Positions 48,787 to 59,754 of a DNA stretch of 64,000 bases are shown in pieces. The DNA lies in the NCBI GenBank assembly GCA_022702705.1, contig CM040427.1, positions 15,771,625-15,835,624 on the forward strand, written 5' to 3'. Positions within the stretch are counted from its first letter, which is position 1, and every line of letters begins with the position of its first letter. Below the pieces are notes generated by a model. That model did no database searches, was not told the origin of the DNA, and saw only the letters and a program-made list of their open reading frames with translations. Both the position numbers and the translations under genes were made by a program. This DNA is from Papilionanthe hookeriana x Papilionanthe teres. Taxonomy: Eukaryota; Streptophyta; Magnoliopsida; Asparagales; Orchidaceae.

Positions 48787-49275
48787 ACCCTAATTAGGTC
48801 TAAACTAGATTAGACATAATTGATCTCTTAACTCTTACTTAAATTATGCTTAATTACATCTTAAACCTTAATTAGGCCTAAACCACATTAGACCTAATTA
48901 ATCTCCTAAGCCTTACTTAAATAACGTTTAATTAATCTTAAATCTTAATTAGGATTAAACCAAATTAGACCTAATTAATTTCTTAAGCACTACTTAAATT
49001 AGGCTTAATTGCATCATAAATCTTAATTAAGTCTAAACCACATTAAACCTAATTAATCCATTAAGCTTAATTATCCTTAATATTTAATTAGATCTAAACC
49101 AAATTAGACATAATTAATCTACTAAGTCTTACTTAAATCACGCATAATCAATCCTAAACTCTTAGATTCAGCACAGATTGAACCTAAGTCAACCTAAACA
49201 TTTAGGTTCAACCCAAATTAAACCTAAGTCAACATAAACTCATAGGTTCAACCCAAATTGAACGTAAGTCTACCT
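48787..49275. repeat. Two adjacent minisatellites (about 78 bp x 5 and 40 bp x 3)
   Basis: At 48787-49150 a unit with TTAATTAGGYCTAAACCA and TTAGACCTAATTAATC recurs with spacing of 77-78 bp (the last about 61). At 49160-49275 a 40-bp unit (TAGGTTCAACCCAAATT, AACCTAAGTCAAC) follows. Neither is the telomere repeat, though the CCTAA word is frequent. Confidence 0.75.
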
Positions 49276-49279
49276 ACAT

Positions 49280-49860
49280 GACCATTTAAATCCCTTCCAA
49301 TAAAAATTTTTTCTTCAAGATATATCATTTGTATTATGTCTTTCAAATCATTCCAAAATTTATATTTACAACTTATATCTAAACCTACTTGAGAAGCATA
49401 AGCACTTATAATATTAAAATCTTAATATCAACAATAATCTTAAGTGCTATAATTATATCTCCAACTCTATTAATTTTTACAGCATTATCTTTCAAACTCT
49501 TAAATAATTACACCTACACCGTTTCTAGTGTTACTCTTACATGAATACCGAAGTTTAAAACCTAGTTTATCAATCTCCTTAGCATTTTCTCCAACCCATT
49601 TAATTTATTGAACACATAAGATATTTATCTTTCTATAAATCATAATATCAATTAATTTCATTAATTTATCATTGAGAGTACTTATATTCCATGATCATAT
49701 CATAATAATAATCATGGACTAACTTCTTTACCCTCATTCGTCCGTAATGTGAGAACACCGTGCTTGTTTGACATTACACTCGGGTACTGGTGTAGCGGCC
49801 CTTGCACACTTTTCACTATATTCAGACAATACAGCACGTTGCTTTTAGGGGACGCTCTAG
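49280..49860 (-). pseudogene. RTE-type LINE fragment: endonuclease part
   Basis: The minus strand, across frames, reads GVLTLRTNEGKEVS, VGEKAKEIDKLGFKL-like text near 49590, RNGVGVII near 49520, then KDNAVKINRVGD, and near 49285 IGRDLNGHVG. These are the AP-endonuclease motifs of plant RTE LINEs. Many frameshifts. The fragment stops at the minisatellite on its 3' side and is separate from the RT fragment at 50471-51350, which lies upstream on this strand in the wrong order for one element. Confidence 0.7.
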
Positions 49861-50470
49861 CATTTACACAATGATAAAAATAAAAAATAACTAGGAATTA
49901 AATAAGAAATAATAAGAAATTACTAAAAGGAAAACATATGTTTTATATAAGTAAAATAAGTTTATACTTAAACCATTGAATTCAAAATATTTTAGACATA
50001 TTTTATATTAATGTTATTTTAAATGAGCTAGCACAAGATCTAGACATCAAACTTGCAGCTTCACAAAAATTAAACAAAATCATAGAGGAGAAGCTTGGTA
50101 TCTGTCAATTAACACTAAAAACTATATTACACCAAGAAGGTTTGTCAGTTTTGTCATGATGGACTCACCCTTTCACAGTATAAAAGAAATAGAGATCCAT
50201 CTGTACTTGGCACTTGGCGCATTATATAAATAATAAAAAAAATCTATAAAAACAGACAAATTTAGTCCATTAAGGAGTGAAGCAAAGAAGAATGCAGGCA
50301 GGGGACTCATCTAATTTAAATGTAAATATGAAAGACAAAATATGAATTGCAAAAGAGAAGCACGGTATCAGTGTGTGCAGCCCCCACCTGGCCTAGTGGT
50401 TAGGTGCATTATTTCTAAACATAAATTCATGAGTTATGGTCTAACATTTATGACTGTATGTGTAAGATTT
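49861..50470. repeat. Dispersed repeat block, copy 1 (continues 51351-51500)
   Basis: Matches 63275-64000 in the same orientation, with words such as CAGTATAAAAGAAATAGAG, GTGAAGCAAAGAAGAA and GGCCTAGTGGTTAGGTGC. The copy is interrupted by the LINE at 50471-51350. The stretch GGCCTAGTGGTTAGG resembles a tRNA A box. No protein gene. Confidence 0.8.
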
Positions 50471-51350
50471 TAAACAACAAAGCCTTAATCCCACTAAGTG
50501 GGGCCGGATACATGAATCATTTTTCTCCATTGCATCCTATTTAGTGTCAAATTTTAGTTTAATTCTAATAAATTAAATCATTTTTTTATGCAATAAGCCC
50601 AAGTTCTCCTAGGTCTACCTCTGTCTTTCTTAACATAAGTTGTATCTAAAACATCTACTCTCCTAATCGGATCATCAGGTGGTCGACCTTTAAAGTGACC
50701 AAACCATCTAAGGCGACTCTCTCTAATTTTATCTGTCACTGGTGCAACACCAACCCTATTACGGATATATTCATTTCGTATTTTGTCTCTAAGTGTAAAG
50801 CCACTCATCCACCTAATCATTCTCATCTCGGCAACACTTAGCATTTTGCTTCTCTTTTAAAGGTCAACATTTAGCACCATAAAGCATTGCAGGTCTCACC
50901 ACCATCTTATAAAATTTTCCTTTCAGTCTAAGCGGTGCTTTTCTATCAAACAATAGGTCGGACGCATTCCTCCACTTCAACCAACCAACCTGAATTATAC
51001 TATTAACATCCCCATCTATATCACCGTCACTTTGAACAATGAACCCGAGATATCTAAATCATTCACACATTTTAATAATTTGATCACCCGAAGTTACACT
51101 TCTGTCACTATAGCTACTATTACTAAAATTACATTCCATGTATTCAGTTTAAGTTCTACTCAAACGAAGTCCTTTAGGCCCAATTTAGACCTCCATAAAT
51201 TCAAGTTTTTCATGGGCTTTTTCTCTCGTTTTATCCACGAGGAGGATATCATCAGCAAAAAGCATACACCAAAGTACATCCTCTTGTAAATGCTCAGTAA
51301 GACCATCCATAAATATAGCAAAAAGATATAGGCTTAAAGCCGATCCCTAA
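50471..51350 (-). mobile_element. 5'-truncated RTE LINE with RT C-terminal part
   Basis: Minus-strand reading: LSLYLFAIFMDGLTEHL, then the RT catalytic box MLFADDILLVD, then SVTSGDQIIKMCE, and the open end 50844-50578 with MLSVAEMRMIRWMSG, RLRWFGHFKGRPPDDP and RGRPRRTWAY. These are typical of plant RTE LINE RTs. The 3' end carries CCCACTAAGTGGGGCCGG and a short TTG-type tail. TGTAAGATTT flanks it at 50461-50470 and 51351-51360, as target duplication. The related copy at 63901 has the same place empty. Several stops make it inactive. Confidence 0.88.
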
Positions 51351-51364
51351 TGTAAGATTTAAAA

Positions 51365-51630
51365 AAATAAAGGAGAAAATTTATATACAAAAAATACTAT
51401 TCTTATGTATTTACATATCTCACACAAACATTCATAGTCACATATATAGGACTTTGTTGTTCTAAACCTACGCATGAAAAGTATATTCCACTTTTAAAAA
51501 GGGAAAATTATTATTTTTGATGTGATATTAAAGATTTGAATGCTATGCATATAAATATTAAAGTTTAGGTGTGATATAAGTAAATACACAAGATTTGTGT
51601 GCTGAATGCCTCCCAAAAAAAAAACTAGTA
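51365..51630. repeat. MITE-like repeat, copy a
   Basis: AT-rich, with near-palindromic layout: ACGCATGAAAAGTATATTCC in the centre, then TGATGTGATATTAAAGATTTG and GGTGTGATA. Shares words with copies at 52092-52252, 53978-54215 and 58066-58262, and with 63919-64000, cut by the window end. Confidence 0.5.
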
Positions 51631-51639
51631 TAATCGCAT

Positions 51640-52090
51640 TAGCGTTCAAAGATAGACATGTGCCAAGAAAGCTCGTCAACTCTACCAAGATCAGCTAAAT
51701 ATTTAGTTCATTTCATATAAAAAGGTAAAGTGCTTGCAACTTTAGCTAAACCAAAATAATCATTGAAGAGAAAAACAATGCTAGTCCAGGAACAGGAGAA
51801 ATGAAGAAAAATACTGGCAAGGGCTTGTCTAGTTCAAATGTGGATAAACGAGACATCAAAAATGGTTGATAAAAAATCATTGCAAATATATTTAAAACAA
51901 AAATAATCTAATTAAATTTTAAGATAACACATAATACTTAATAAAATAATTATCAAGTACTAATGAAACTTTAATGACAAAAAAATAATTTCAGTTAATT
52001 TATTTAAAACTATGAATTTGACAATAAAAGTTCAGAATATCATCTACAATTTCGAATTTTATATTTAACCTAAACTACAATTTTATATTT
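51640..52090. other. AT-rich spacer with a short dispersed repeat
   Basis: 51735-51880 (TTTAGCTAAACCAAAATAATC, GTCTAGTTCAAATGTGGATA) has relatives at 50240-50330, 62970-63090 and 63640-63710. No gene. Confidence 0.4.
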
Positions 52091-52091
52091 A

Positions 52092-52252
52092 TACCACCCA
52101 AATGTTTCGCATCACACTAAAAATATTACTATTTTAACTTTAAAAAAAGTGAAATACACTTTTTCATGCATAGGTTGGGCGGCATTTATATGTAAAAATT
52201 GAAGTTGTGTTTATAAGAATTTAGTGGCATACATGTAAATCTTCCAAAATAA
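52092..52252. repeat. MITE-like repeat, copy b
   Basis: Starts ATACCACCCAAATG, has AAGTGAAATACACTTTTTCA and ATGCATAGGTTGGGCGG in the middle, ends GTGGCATACATGTAAAT. The ends are inverted (TACCAC/GTGGCAT). Confidence 0.55.
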
Positions 52253-52324
52253 AAGTGTCCAACCATCCTAATATAAAAAATAGCCCAAATTGTATCAAAA
52301 TCCTTATGATTTGCTTTGAGATTG

Positions 52325-52620
52325 TGCACTGTTGGATATGCAAATACCTAAGTATTAGGTGTTATGTGGGTAAATGCCCTAATTTATTTGGCCACCTGGT
52401 GGTTTCCTTTTTTTATTAGGTTTTTATTGTACCAAATGCTCTCTCTTAAATGTTTTATCTTCAATTAACATTATGAGCTAATATTTTATCATGTTATCTC
52501 CACGAGTGTAGTGGAGTTAAAGAAATTACCTGCCCCATAGGTTGCTATAAATTATTATATGAATGAAGATCTATATTCGTTTGGTGGGTCTTTCAACATT
52601 GAGAAGATCCATTTTAATGC
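52325..52620. repeat. 300-bp direct repeat, copy 1 (partner 58272-58575)
   Basis: Both copies begin TGTTGGATATG and share TTATTTGGCCACCTG, ACCAAATGCTCTCTCTTA and GGTGGGTCTTTCAACATT. They lie 5.95 kb apart in direct orientation around the plus-strand hAT region. An LTR-like start (TGTTGG) is suggestive, but no primer site follows. Confidence 0.65.
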
Positions 52621-53041
52621 AGAGCTTTTATTTTACTTGGTTGCTTGTTTGGTTTCGTTGCTCGATATTCTTGCTTCGTTACTTATAAAAGGGTTTTCTT
52701 GTGAAACTTAGTTGAGTTATTGTGCATTTGTGAGGTGATCATACAGGTATAATCATTTGTGTTGTGATTCGACTATTGCCTCTAGGTCTTTTTTTTCTTT
52801 TTTTTTTTATGGAGACTGTGAAGAATACTATGTTTATTTTGTTTTGTTTTTCAAAACGATAATACATCCTTCGCCGAAGTTTTTTTGGACTGTATATCAA
52901 ATGATTGTTTATTATTTAGGGCATGCATTCGTGTGAAGTGCATGTACGGGGATGTATTATTCTCATTCTGTCAAATTCTAATGTGTGCTTTTATAGGAAA
53001 TCCTATTTGTGGGTGAAAATCTTGGGTATGAAGTGTTGAGC

Positions 53042-54228
53042 CCAAGGAGATGATAAGCGATGGAAAATTGAAAATTCAGTGATGTTAAAAGTGTTGGGAT
53101 GATGATGAAGGGAGGGGGTGGGGTTTCCTTTTAAGCAATTTCTCATTTTGAAAAACTGGCCTTATTTGAATGCTTGTGCATGCTTATGGCTTGTGGATTA
53201 CACATTGTCTTATATTTTGGTGGTGTTTGGCAATGGAAATATAATCATTCTATATAATTTTTTTGACATAACTATTGTGACTGCAAGACTATCATGGATG
53301 GGAGCTAGCTTTGTTTGGCCTTTAGGAATTTGAAGATTTACTGAATGTTAAAGTGCAATGAGTCTATGAATGTTTGCCTAGAGAGCTTAATAACAATTTC
53401 TAGTTCATAAATGTTTACTTGGTGCTCTTTTGGAAGTCCAAAAAAATGTTTAAAAGCACTTTTGGCAGTTGTAATTTTTTTTTTTTTAAAGCTAATTAGG
53501 AGAAGATACTTTGCCATTGAACGACTTGCACTGACCTCATGCTTTATTCCTCTAGTAATTAATATTCAATTTCATAGCAGTATCATGGTCAACAGCTAAC
53601 ACTTGACTCTTAAATAAATCATTTACCACATGGATACTGTTTTCAGAGATTTTCAGAAATATAATATTTTGAACCAGATAATTCATAAGTTGAAACTAAT
53701 TAAAACAATGTGAAATTAAAGTGTGAACAACGTGCATATATGAAACATGTTAGCTTCTGATTGAATGTGTGAACAAGGTTAGTTTTCAAAACTAACCCAT
53801 CTACTGCAACCTTGTTGTTTTATGTTTCTCTCTCACGATTGTATAAGTATTTTAACATGTTCTATTTCATCAAAGCTCTAGTTTAATGTTAATTTCTTTC
53901 ATGACCCTTCTTGGATGAATTATTTATCTAGAAATGAGTGCATACGATCATTTCACCAATGACATTATTTTATTTATAGGAAAATTTACATACATACCAC
54001 TTAATTATTATGTATTTATATAGCTAACACCCAAAGTTTGATATTCAAACTTTATAACACGTCGGTGTCATAAACCAACACATGAAAAGGTGTCACTTCT
54101 AATGGTGGCTTTTTTATGTGATGTTAAAAATTTGAGTGGTATGCTTGTGAATATGATTTCTTTTTATGTTTGATATTTAAATGCATAAGAATTGTGTGGT
54201 ATGTATGATGATGCCTATTATATTATTT
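53042..54228. other. 1.19-kb segment present only in the plus hAT copy
   Basis: Flanking sequences (AGCCCAAGG on the left, GAAATGTTAATGTTTC on the right) are adjacent in the inverted copy near 62290-62310. The segment has small chance ORFs and a MITE-like repeat at its right end (53978-54215). It is either an insertion here or a deletion there. Confidence 0.55.
53978..54215. repeat. MITE-like repeat, copy c
   Basis: Ends are inverted repeats: TTTACATACATACCAC at the left and GTGGTATGTATGATGA at the right. The centre has ACACATGAAAAGGTGTCAC and TTATGTGATGTTAAAAATTT. It is the best preserved of the copies. Confidence 0.6.
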
Positions 54229-54435
54229 GTCAAATGAAATGTTAATGTTTCTTCTGTTTTATTGGAGATGATTTATTTCCGATTATTATTGCTTCCTAAC
54301 TATTAGAATAAGATTTTTTTATGTTTATTGTAATATGTTGCTTAGACTGATAGTCGATCTAACTTAATGGGTGTTAGCCCTATTCAACATAATAGTTTAA
54401 AGTGATACTAATTATGTGTTTTTTATTCATTTAGA

Positions 54436-56709
54436 GTGCAAATGTCTGAATTAGATCTTTCACAATCTGAATTATCCAGCAATACGTTGCTATCTGTAGC
54501 AAAAGCTCATAATAACGACGAGAATATCAATCTTACTTTACAAAGTACAGAATCAGAAGTAGTACCTCATGTTATCATTGATGATAACAATAAAGAAGTC
54601 GCTACTAAGAAGGGTAGGAAGAGAAAGTCAACAGTGATGGAGTATTTTGTGAGGGCGACATTTCCGGTTAAGAAGATCCAAACTTCTTTTTGGCAATGCA
54701 TACGTTGTTGATCAAAATTTATAAAGTCTAAAACACGAACTACTTCTCAACTTCTAGGCCATATTAGAGAATGTGGACAAATTAAAGCTAAAAGGTAGGA
54801 AAATTGTGATCTTTCTGAAAAAAAAAATAAAATGTTAAATTTTATGTCACTTGATGTTGATGTAGATGCTGAGATCTCAGTAATTCATGATCCAAAAAGT
54901 TAAGATCAACATAATATTAAATACATAATTTCCAAAATAATTGTAGTGCATGAGTAACTGTTTAGTGTTGTCTAACATACATGGTTTAACATTCTATTGA
55001 AATCCTTAAACCCGAAATATGAGCAAGTTTCAAGGAATACAATAAAAAATAATTATATTAAGATTTATGAGTTTGAGAATGAGAAGTAATTTAGGGATAT
55101 CCACAGGTTTTCATTAATCACTTATTATTAGACTTTCAATCAAACTATTGGATACATACTATATTGAAGGTTCAAAAATGAATCATTAAATCATTAAATT
55201 GGATCCACCTCATGTCTTGTGATGACATTTGTCCTTGCTTGTTAAATTGGAAGATACAAAAAGTATTTACTATCATTTTAGACAACACTGGTAATAATAA
55301 TGTTGCTGCTAGCTTGCTTCATTCAGATGTTATTGCAACAAGAAAACTGCATTTTAAGACACATTTATTTCATGTTCGTTGTTGTGCTCATATATTAAAT
55401 ATTATGACGCAAGTTAGTTTAAAAGAGATTCAATACATCATTTATAAAATTAGAGATACTATCAAAGATCAAAAAAGACATCAGCAATGTTGCATAAGTC
55501 TGTTGAGAGGCAATTAGGGATATCAACAGCAAAGAGTTTGTGCATTGATATCAAATTTTATGGCAAGAATAAAACTGTATTGTAAGACACATTTATTTCA
55601 TGTTCGTTGTTATACTCATATGTTAAAAATTTTGACACGAGTTGGTGTAAAAGTAATTCAATACATCATTTATGAAATTAGAGAGACTATCAAATATATA
55701 AAAAGTCGCCGCAATGTTACATAAGTTTGTTGAGAAGTGATTAGGGATATCAACAACAAAGGGTTTGTGCATTGATATTCTAACAAGATGAAACTCAAAT
55801 ATTCTTAATACTTGAATCTGCACTTATTTTTCGGAATTTGTTCACCTACTTTCCAAATCGAGATAATCATTTCAGTTCGTTGCCTTCAGATTTAGATTCA
55901 GAGAAATAAGATAAAATTAGAAAAATTTTCTCTTTTTAATAATACGACAAAAATGATTTCAAGTGTTACTACTCCACTTCAAATATTTATTTACTCGTTA
56001 TTATGCATGTAAAGAAATTATTGCTAGATGAGTCGACTTCTTCTAATTAGTTTAACAAAAACATGGCTTTTGCCATAAGAGTTAAATTTAATAAATATTG
56101 GGGTTAGTAATATCTAAATGTCTCTCGCAACAGTCTTGGACCCTCGCTTGAAAATAAAGTTCAGAGTTAAGTTTTGTCAATATGAACACATTTGTTGCAC
56201 CGAACTCTAAAATTCAACAAGTTGAAGATGTTTTGTGAGAAATTTACAATACTTATGCAAGCGTTGTTGCTAGTTATAGTTCTACGAGTGGCAATGTTTC
56301 ATTGAAGTTGCCAAGTGATTATGTTAATTTACAATGGTTTGATTGCATGCTAGCATTTACTGATTTTGTTGTTTCATATGGTTCAATTCAACCATCAAAA
56401 TCAGATCAAGTCTGTCTTTAGAAGGGTTTTTATTTAGCCAATAATGAAAAATTTAATATTCTTGAGTGGTGGAAAAACACTCCCATGTATCATTACTTAT
56501 CCAAAATGGCTAAGGATATATTATTAATTCTAATAACAACAGTTGCTTCGGAATCAGTATTTAGTTCCAGTGGAAGAGTTCTTAGTAATTACAAAAGTTC
56601 ACTCTCGACAAAAACGGTGAATGCATTAATATGCTATTCCAGTTGGATTAGATCTTCCACGATTAGTTTTAAAACTCCTTTGGTAATTTCTCTCAAGATT
56701 AATTTTTAG
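54436..56709 (+). pseudogene. hAT transposase remnant
   Basis: Order: N-terminal part with basic stretch KKGRKRKSTVMEYF, BED-type zinc finger (SFWQCIRC, then LLGHIRECG), transposase body (FNILLKSLNPKYEQVS, then FTIILDNTGNNNVAASLL, LFHVRCCAHILNIM), VLDPRLKIKF, and the C-terminal hAT dimerisation region in 56485-56709 (ILLILITTVASESVFSSSGR, LSTKTVNALICYSSWIRS). hAT transposases excise and reinsert the element. Many stops and frameshifts make it inactive. An internal tandem duplication of about 228 bp lies at 55341-55790. Confidence 0.85.
55341..55790. repeat. 228-bp tandem duplication inside the hAT transposase
   Basis: Two units begin AAAACTGCATTTTAAGACAC (55343) and AAAACTGTATTGTAAGACAC (55571) and both contain CATTTATTTCATGTTCGTTG and GGGATATCAACA. 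The inverted hAT copy has one unit only. Confidence 0.75.
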
Positions 56710-56949
56710 CGTATGTGTACATTTTTATGTTATACTCTCATCACTTATTTTTATATATCTTCTGTGTCAGCAAGAAATAATGGAAGAGGAACAACTTCAG
56801 ATGATTTAACCCGAGTAAATTGCTAGAAGGTTCAAACATCTTGATTAGACCACCAAATATAGGCAATTTCTTCCAATTGAATTTGGGCATGTTTTGTTAA
56901 TGAGATTATACTTAAGTTGGACCATTTGCAGATGCATTTATTTTTTTGG

Positions 56950-57265
56950 AGTAAAAATATGTGAACTTGTATTGCTAAACTTTATGCTTACTATAGACTT
57001 TTATTCATGCAGGCTGAAGATGTTTTGTGTGAACTCTGTGCTTGTTATAGGCTTTTATTCATGCAGGGGATTATATTTTAGTTGAAATTGTATTACTGAA
57101 CTTTATGATTACTATTTGCTTTTATTCATGCAGAATGAAGATGTTTTGTGGTAACTTTATGTTTTTTATAGGTTTTTATTCATGTAGTGAATTATATTTT
57201 AGTTGAACTTGTATTGTTGAACTTTATGTTTGCTAATTGCTATAGACTTTTATTCATAAAGGTGT
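56950..57265. repeat. Tandem repeat array at the hAT 3' side
   Basis: About five units beginning ACTTTATG and containing TTTTATTCATGCAG, alternately followed by ATGAAGATGTTTTGTG and ATTATATTTTAGTTGAA, so the higher-order period is about 120 bp. Confidence 0.7.
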
Positions 57266-57529
57266 TTTGTTGTGCTTTTAATATTCTACGATGCTAAATA
57301 TTTGTTTTTTTTTTTTATTTTTTAAATAGATTGTTTCCTCTACAACATTTCTACAAATGCAACTATCTTATGGGTGTTATGCATCATCTTAATTTGGATT
57401 CTTTGGTTATCTTCCATTGATGTGTGCAATGTTCTTTGGGAAAATTTGTATTGCATGAAGAGGATGCAGTGAAAGATATTTATTCATGTAGATAGATGTC
57501 TTTTCATTCCAAATTATTCATTTTCTTAA

Positions 57530-57835
57530 TTTTGGAAGACAACACAACTTTGCAACTATTTTAAGATAATAATATCAAAAGTTGCATAAAATAATTATTG
57601 TTACTCTTAATTTTGAAAGGCAGCACAAATTTGCAATCATTTTAAGATAAGAATATAAAATGTTGCCTAAGGTGATTATTCTTATTCTAAATTTTGAAAG
57701 GTAACGCCTATTTGCAACCATTTTAAGATAACAATATAAAAAGATGCCTGAGATGATTAGTGCCTCTTGTTGTGTTGTTTAGTGCCTATTGCTATGATGT
57801 TTAGTGTCTTTTGTTGTGTTGTTTAGTGTCTCTTA
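57530..57835. repeat. Two short tandem arrays
   Basis: 57530-57755 holds three units (TAATTTTGAAAGG, TTTGCAACCATTTTAAGATA) spaced 71-81 bp. 57752-57835 holds about four units of TTGTTGTGTTGTTTAGTGYC, period about 27. Confidence 0.65.
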
Positions 57836-58270
57836 TTGGGATATTATAGTTCCATCTCAAGCAATTTCAGAAATAAACAAATTGGAGAAGATGGCTTTTA
57901 AGAGACTCTGACTTCACAAGTGCTGCAGAGCAAGATTCTAATTTTCTTTTTTGTGAAATGTAGTCATGATACTGATGCTCATTTCTTTCCTTCAAATAGA
58001 TTTGTTACGAGTCCTCCAATAAATAAAGCAGGACATGACAAAACCCTCTAGTGTACACTAGAAACAGAAATTTTACACCAAACAATTCTAATATATTTAC
58101 TTAATACATAAGAATTGTGTGCTAGGTATGTAAATTTCTCTTAAAAAGTAGCTAATATATATAAGCAATTCTAATGTATGCATGAAAATGTATATTTCAT
58201 TTTCTTAAAAAGTTAAAATAGTTGTATTTATTATTTGATATTAAAAGTTTAGGTGTTATACGTATAAAAA
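57836..58270. other. AT-rich spacer with MITE-like copy d
   Basis: 58066-58262 has ATAAGAATTGTGTGCTAGGT, ATGCATGAAAATGTATATTTC and TTTGATATTAAAAGTTTAGG, like the other MITE copies. No gene. Confidence 0.45.
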
Positions 58271-58271
58271 T

Positions 58272-58575
58272 CTTGGTGTTGGATATGTAAATACATAAGC
58301 ATTAGGTGTTATCTAGATAAATGCCCTAATTTATTTGGCCACCTGATGGCTTCCTTTTTTTATTAGGTTTTTGTTGTACCAAATGCTCTCTCTTATATGT
58401 TTTATCTTCAATTAACATTATTAGTTAATATTTTATCATTTTATCTCCATGAGTGTACAAAAGTTGAAGAAATTACATGCCCCACATTCTACTATAAATT
58501 ATTATATGAATGAAGATCTGTATTTGTTTGGTGGGTCTTTCAACATTAAGAAGATCCATTTTGATATAAAGTTGT
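58272..58575. repeat. 300-bp direct repeat, copy 2
   Basis: Partner of 52325-52620. Confidence 0.65.
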
Positions 58576-59507
58576 TTATTTTACTGGATCTAATCTCAAT
58601 TTGGTGTCATTTTCTATATTTCCAGATTAATTCCAAACCTCAAGAGCTCCAAACACCAGGTGAAGTTCTTGGACAATTTTCTGAATTGAATCCTTTATAT
58701 TTGCTACTATAAGTTCTTGGACAATTTTCATTTTATTTACATTTGAAATTAAAAGTTTTGTGTTCCTTCATGCACATCTCGTGTGCAATTGTTGTGCAGT
58801 AGGCTTAGCATATTTTAGAAATGCTTATTACATTTATTGGCTTGTTGTTTCCTACTTAGAAGAAAGAACTTGAGTCAATTATTTACACTTAGCTTACTTT
58901 TGTTGTCTTTACTTGCAGGGGACTTACTGTATCCAGATATTTTTCTTAAATGTTCTTTTATCAAGCATGATCATATACAACCAAGTAGGAATTTCTGTCA
59001 TTTTTTTTTCTAATTTGTAGGATGAGATGAATTGCGTCCATTAATGGCAAGGTTTTAACAGGAGCAACTTGGGCATTTACAGGAGCAGCTTATACTAAGT
59101 AGAGAATCACCAACAGAAGTTAATGGGATGATGGAACACACATTTGAGAAGAGCGCATACTTTTTCTGATAATGTTGCTCTGGTGAAGAGCATGACTCAT
59201 ATAAGGTAATATTAATTGCTTTGCATTGCCACCATTCAACTTCAATTTTGTTGATCCTGATATAGAATTTTGTATTATTAATAATTTAATACACTGAAAC
59301 TTAACTAAATCTGAACTTTTTGGGATATTTATTTTCCTTTCATTAAATTGTAAAATACAAAATAGCTGTGCATAAGTCAATGATGTTCATTTTCAATATT
59401 CATCGACGCATCCATAATCTCCATTAATTAATTAAATTCAACAAACTTCTCTAATATTATTCTATAAATATTTCTATTTGACAATTTATTACATTATATA
59501 CAAGCAA
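58576..59507. other. AT-rich stretch, nothing recognised
   Basis: Short ORFs only. Possible intron-like DNA next to the ATPase fragment, but no exon is recognised. Confidence 0.4.
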
Positions 59508-59693
59508 ATAGCGAGCATCCATCAGCAAAAGCTATTTTGGAGTATGCCAAGAAGCTCAGAGAAGAAGAAAATTATGCTGGGCCCGAAGCACAAAACTGCA
59601 TCCGTCACTGGTCATGGAGTCAGAGCCATAATTGGAAACAAAGAGCTCATAGTGGGGAACAAGAATTTGATGCTCAACTCTTGTAATTTGTAA
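59508..59693 (+). pseudogene. Fragment of an HMA5-like copper P1B-ATPase gene
   Basis: One frame reads ANSEHPSAKAILEYAKKL and EENYAGPEAQNC, then a one-base shift gives TGHGVRAIIGNKELIVGNKN. SEHP is the signature of the nucleotide-binding domain of heavy-metal P1B-ATPases, and the following G-H-G-V and V-G-N-K-N-L-M order fits plant HMA5-type copper pumps. Only about 60 residues of a protein of roughly 1000 are here. There is no phosphorylation motif DKTGT or CPC. It sits beside the inner end of the minus hAT copy, which suggests capture or a pseudogene remnant broken by the transposon. Family assignment rests on motif memory. Confidence 0.7.
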
Positions 59694-59754
59694 AAATGGT
59701 GAATAAGTGCATAATTTATTTTTATGGTTATTATTTTGTCAATGTTCCAGCTAA

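Larger units (their letters stand above)
52630..57000 (+). mobile_element. hAT DNA transposon, plus-strand copy (ends not defined)
   Basis: This segment aligns as an inverted copy with 59755-62945. It contains the hAT transposase pseudogene (54436-56709) and an upstream noncoding part (52630-53041). A 1.19-kb stretch (53042-54228) is absent from the other copy. Terminal inverted repeats and 8-bp duplications, expected for hAT, were not found by eye, so limits are approximate. Confidence 0.7.

Noticed and set aside
48787..49275. Interstitial telomere repeats
   Set aside because: CCTAA words are frequent but the array does not follow the CCCTAAA unit; periods are 78 and 40 bp.
53118..53599. 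Plus-strand ORFs of 71 and 62 aa with hydrophobic stretches
   Set aside because: AT-rich chance ORFs in a segment missing from the twin copy; no recognisable motif.
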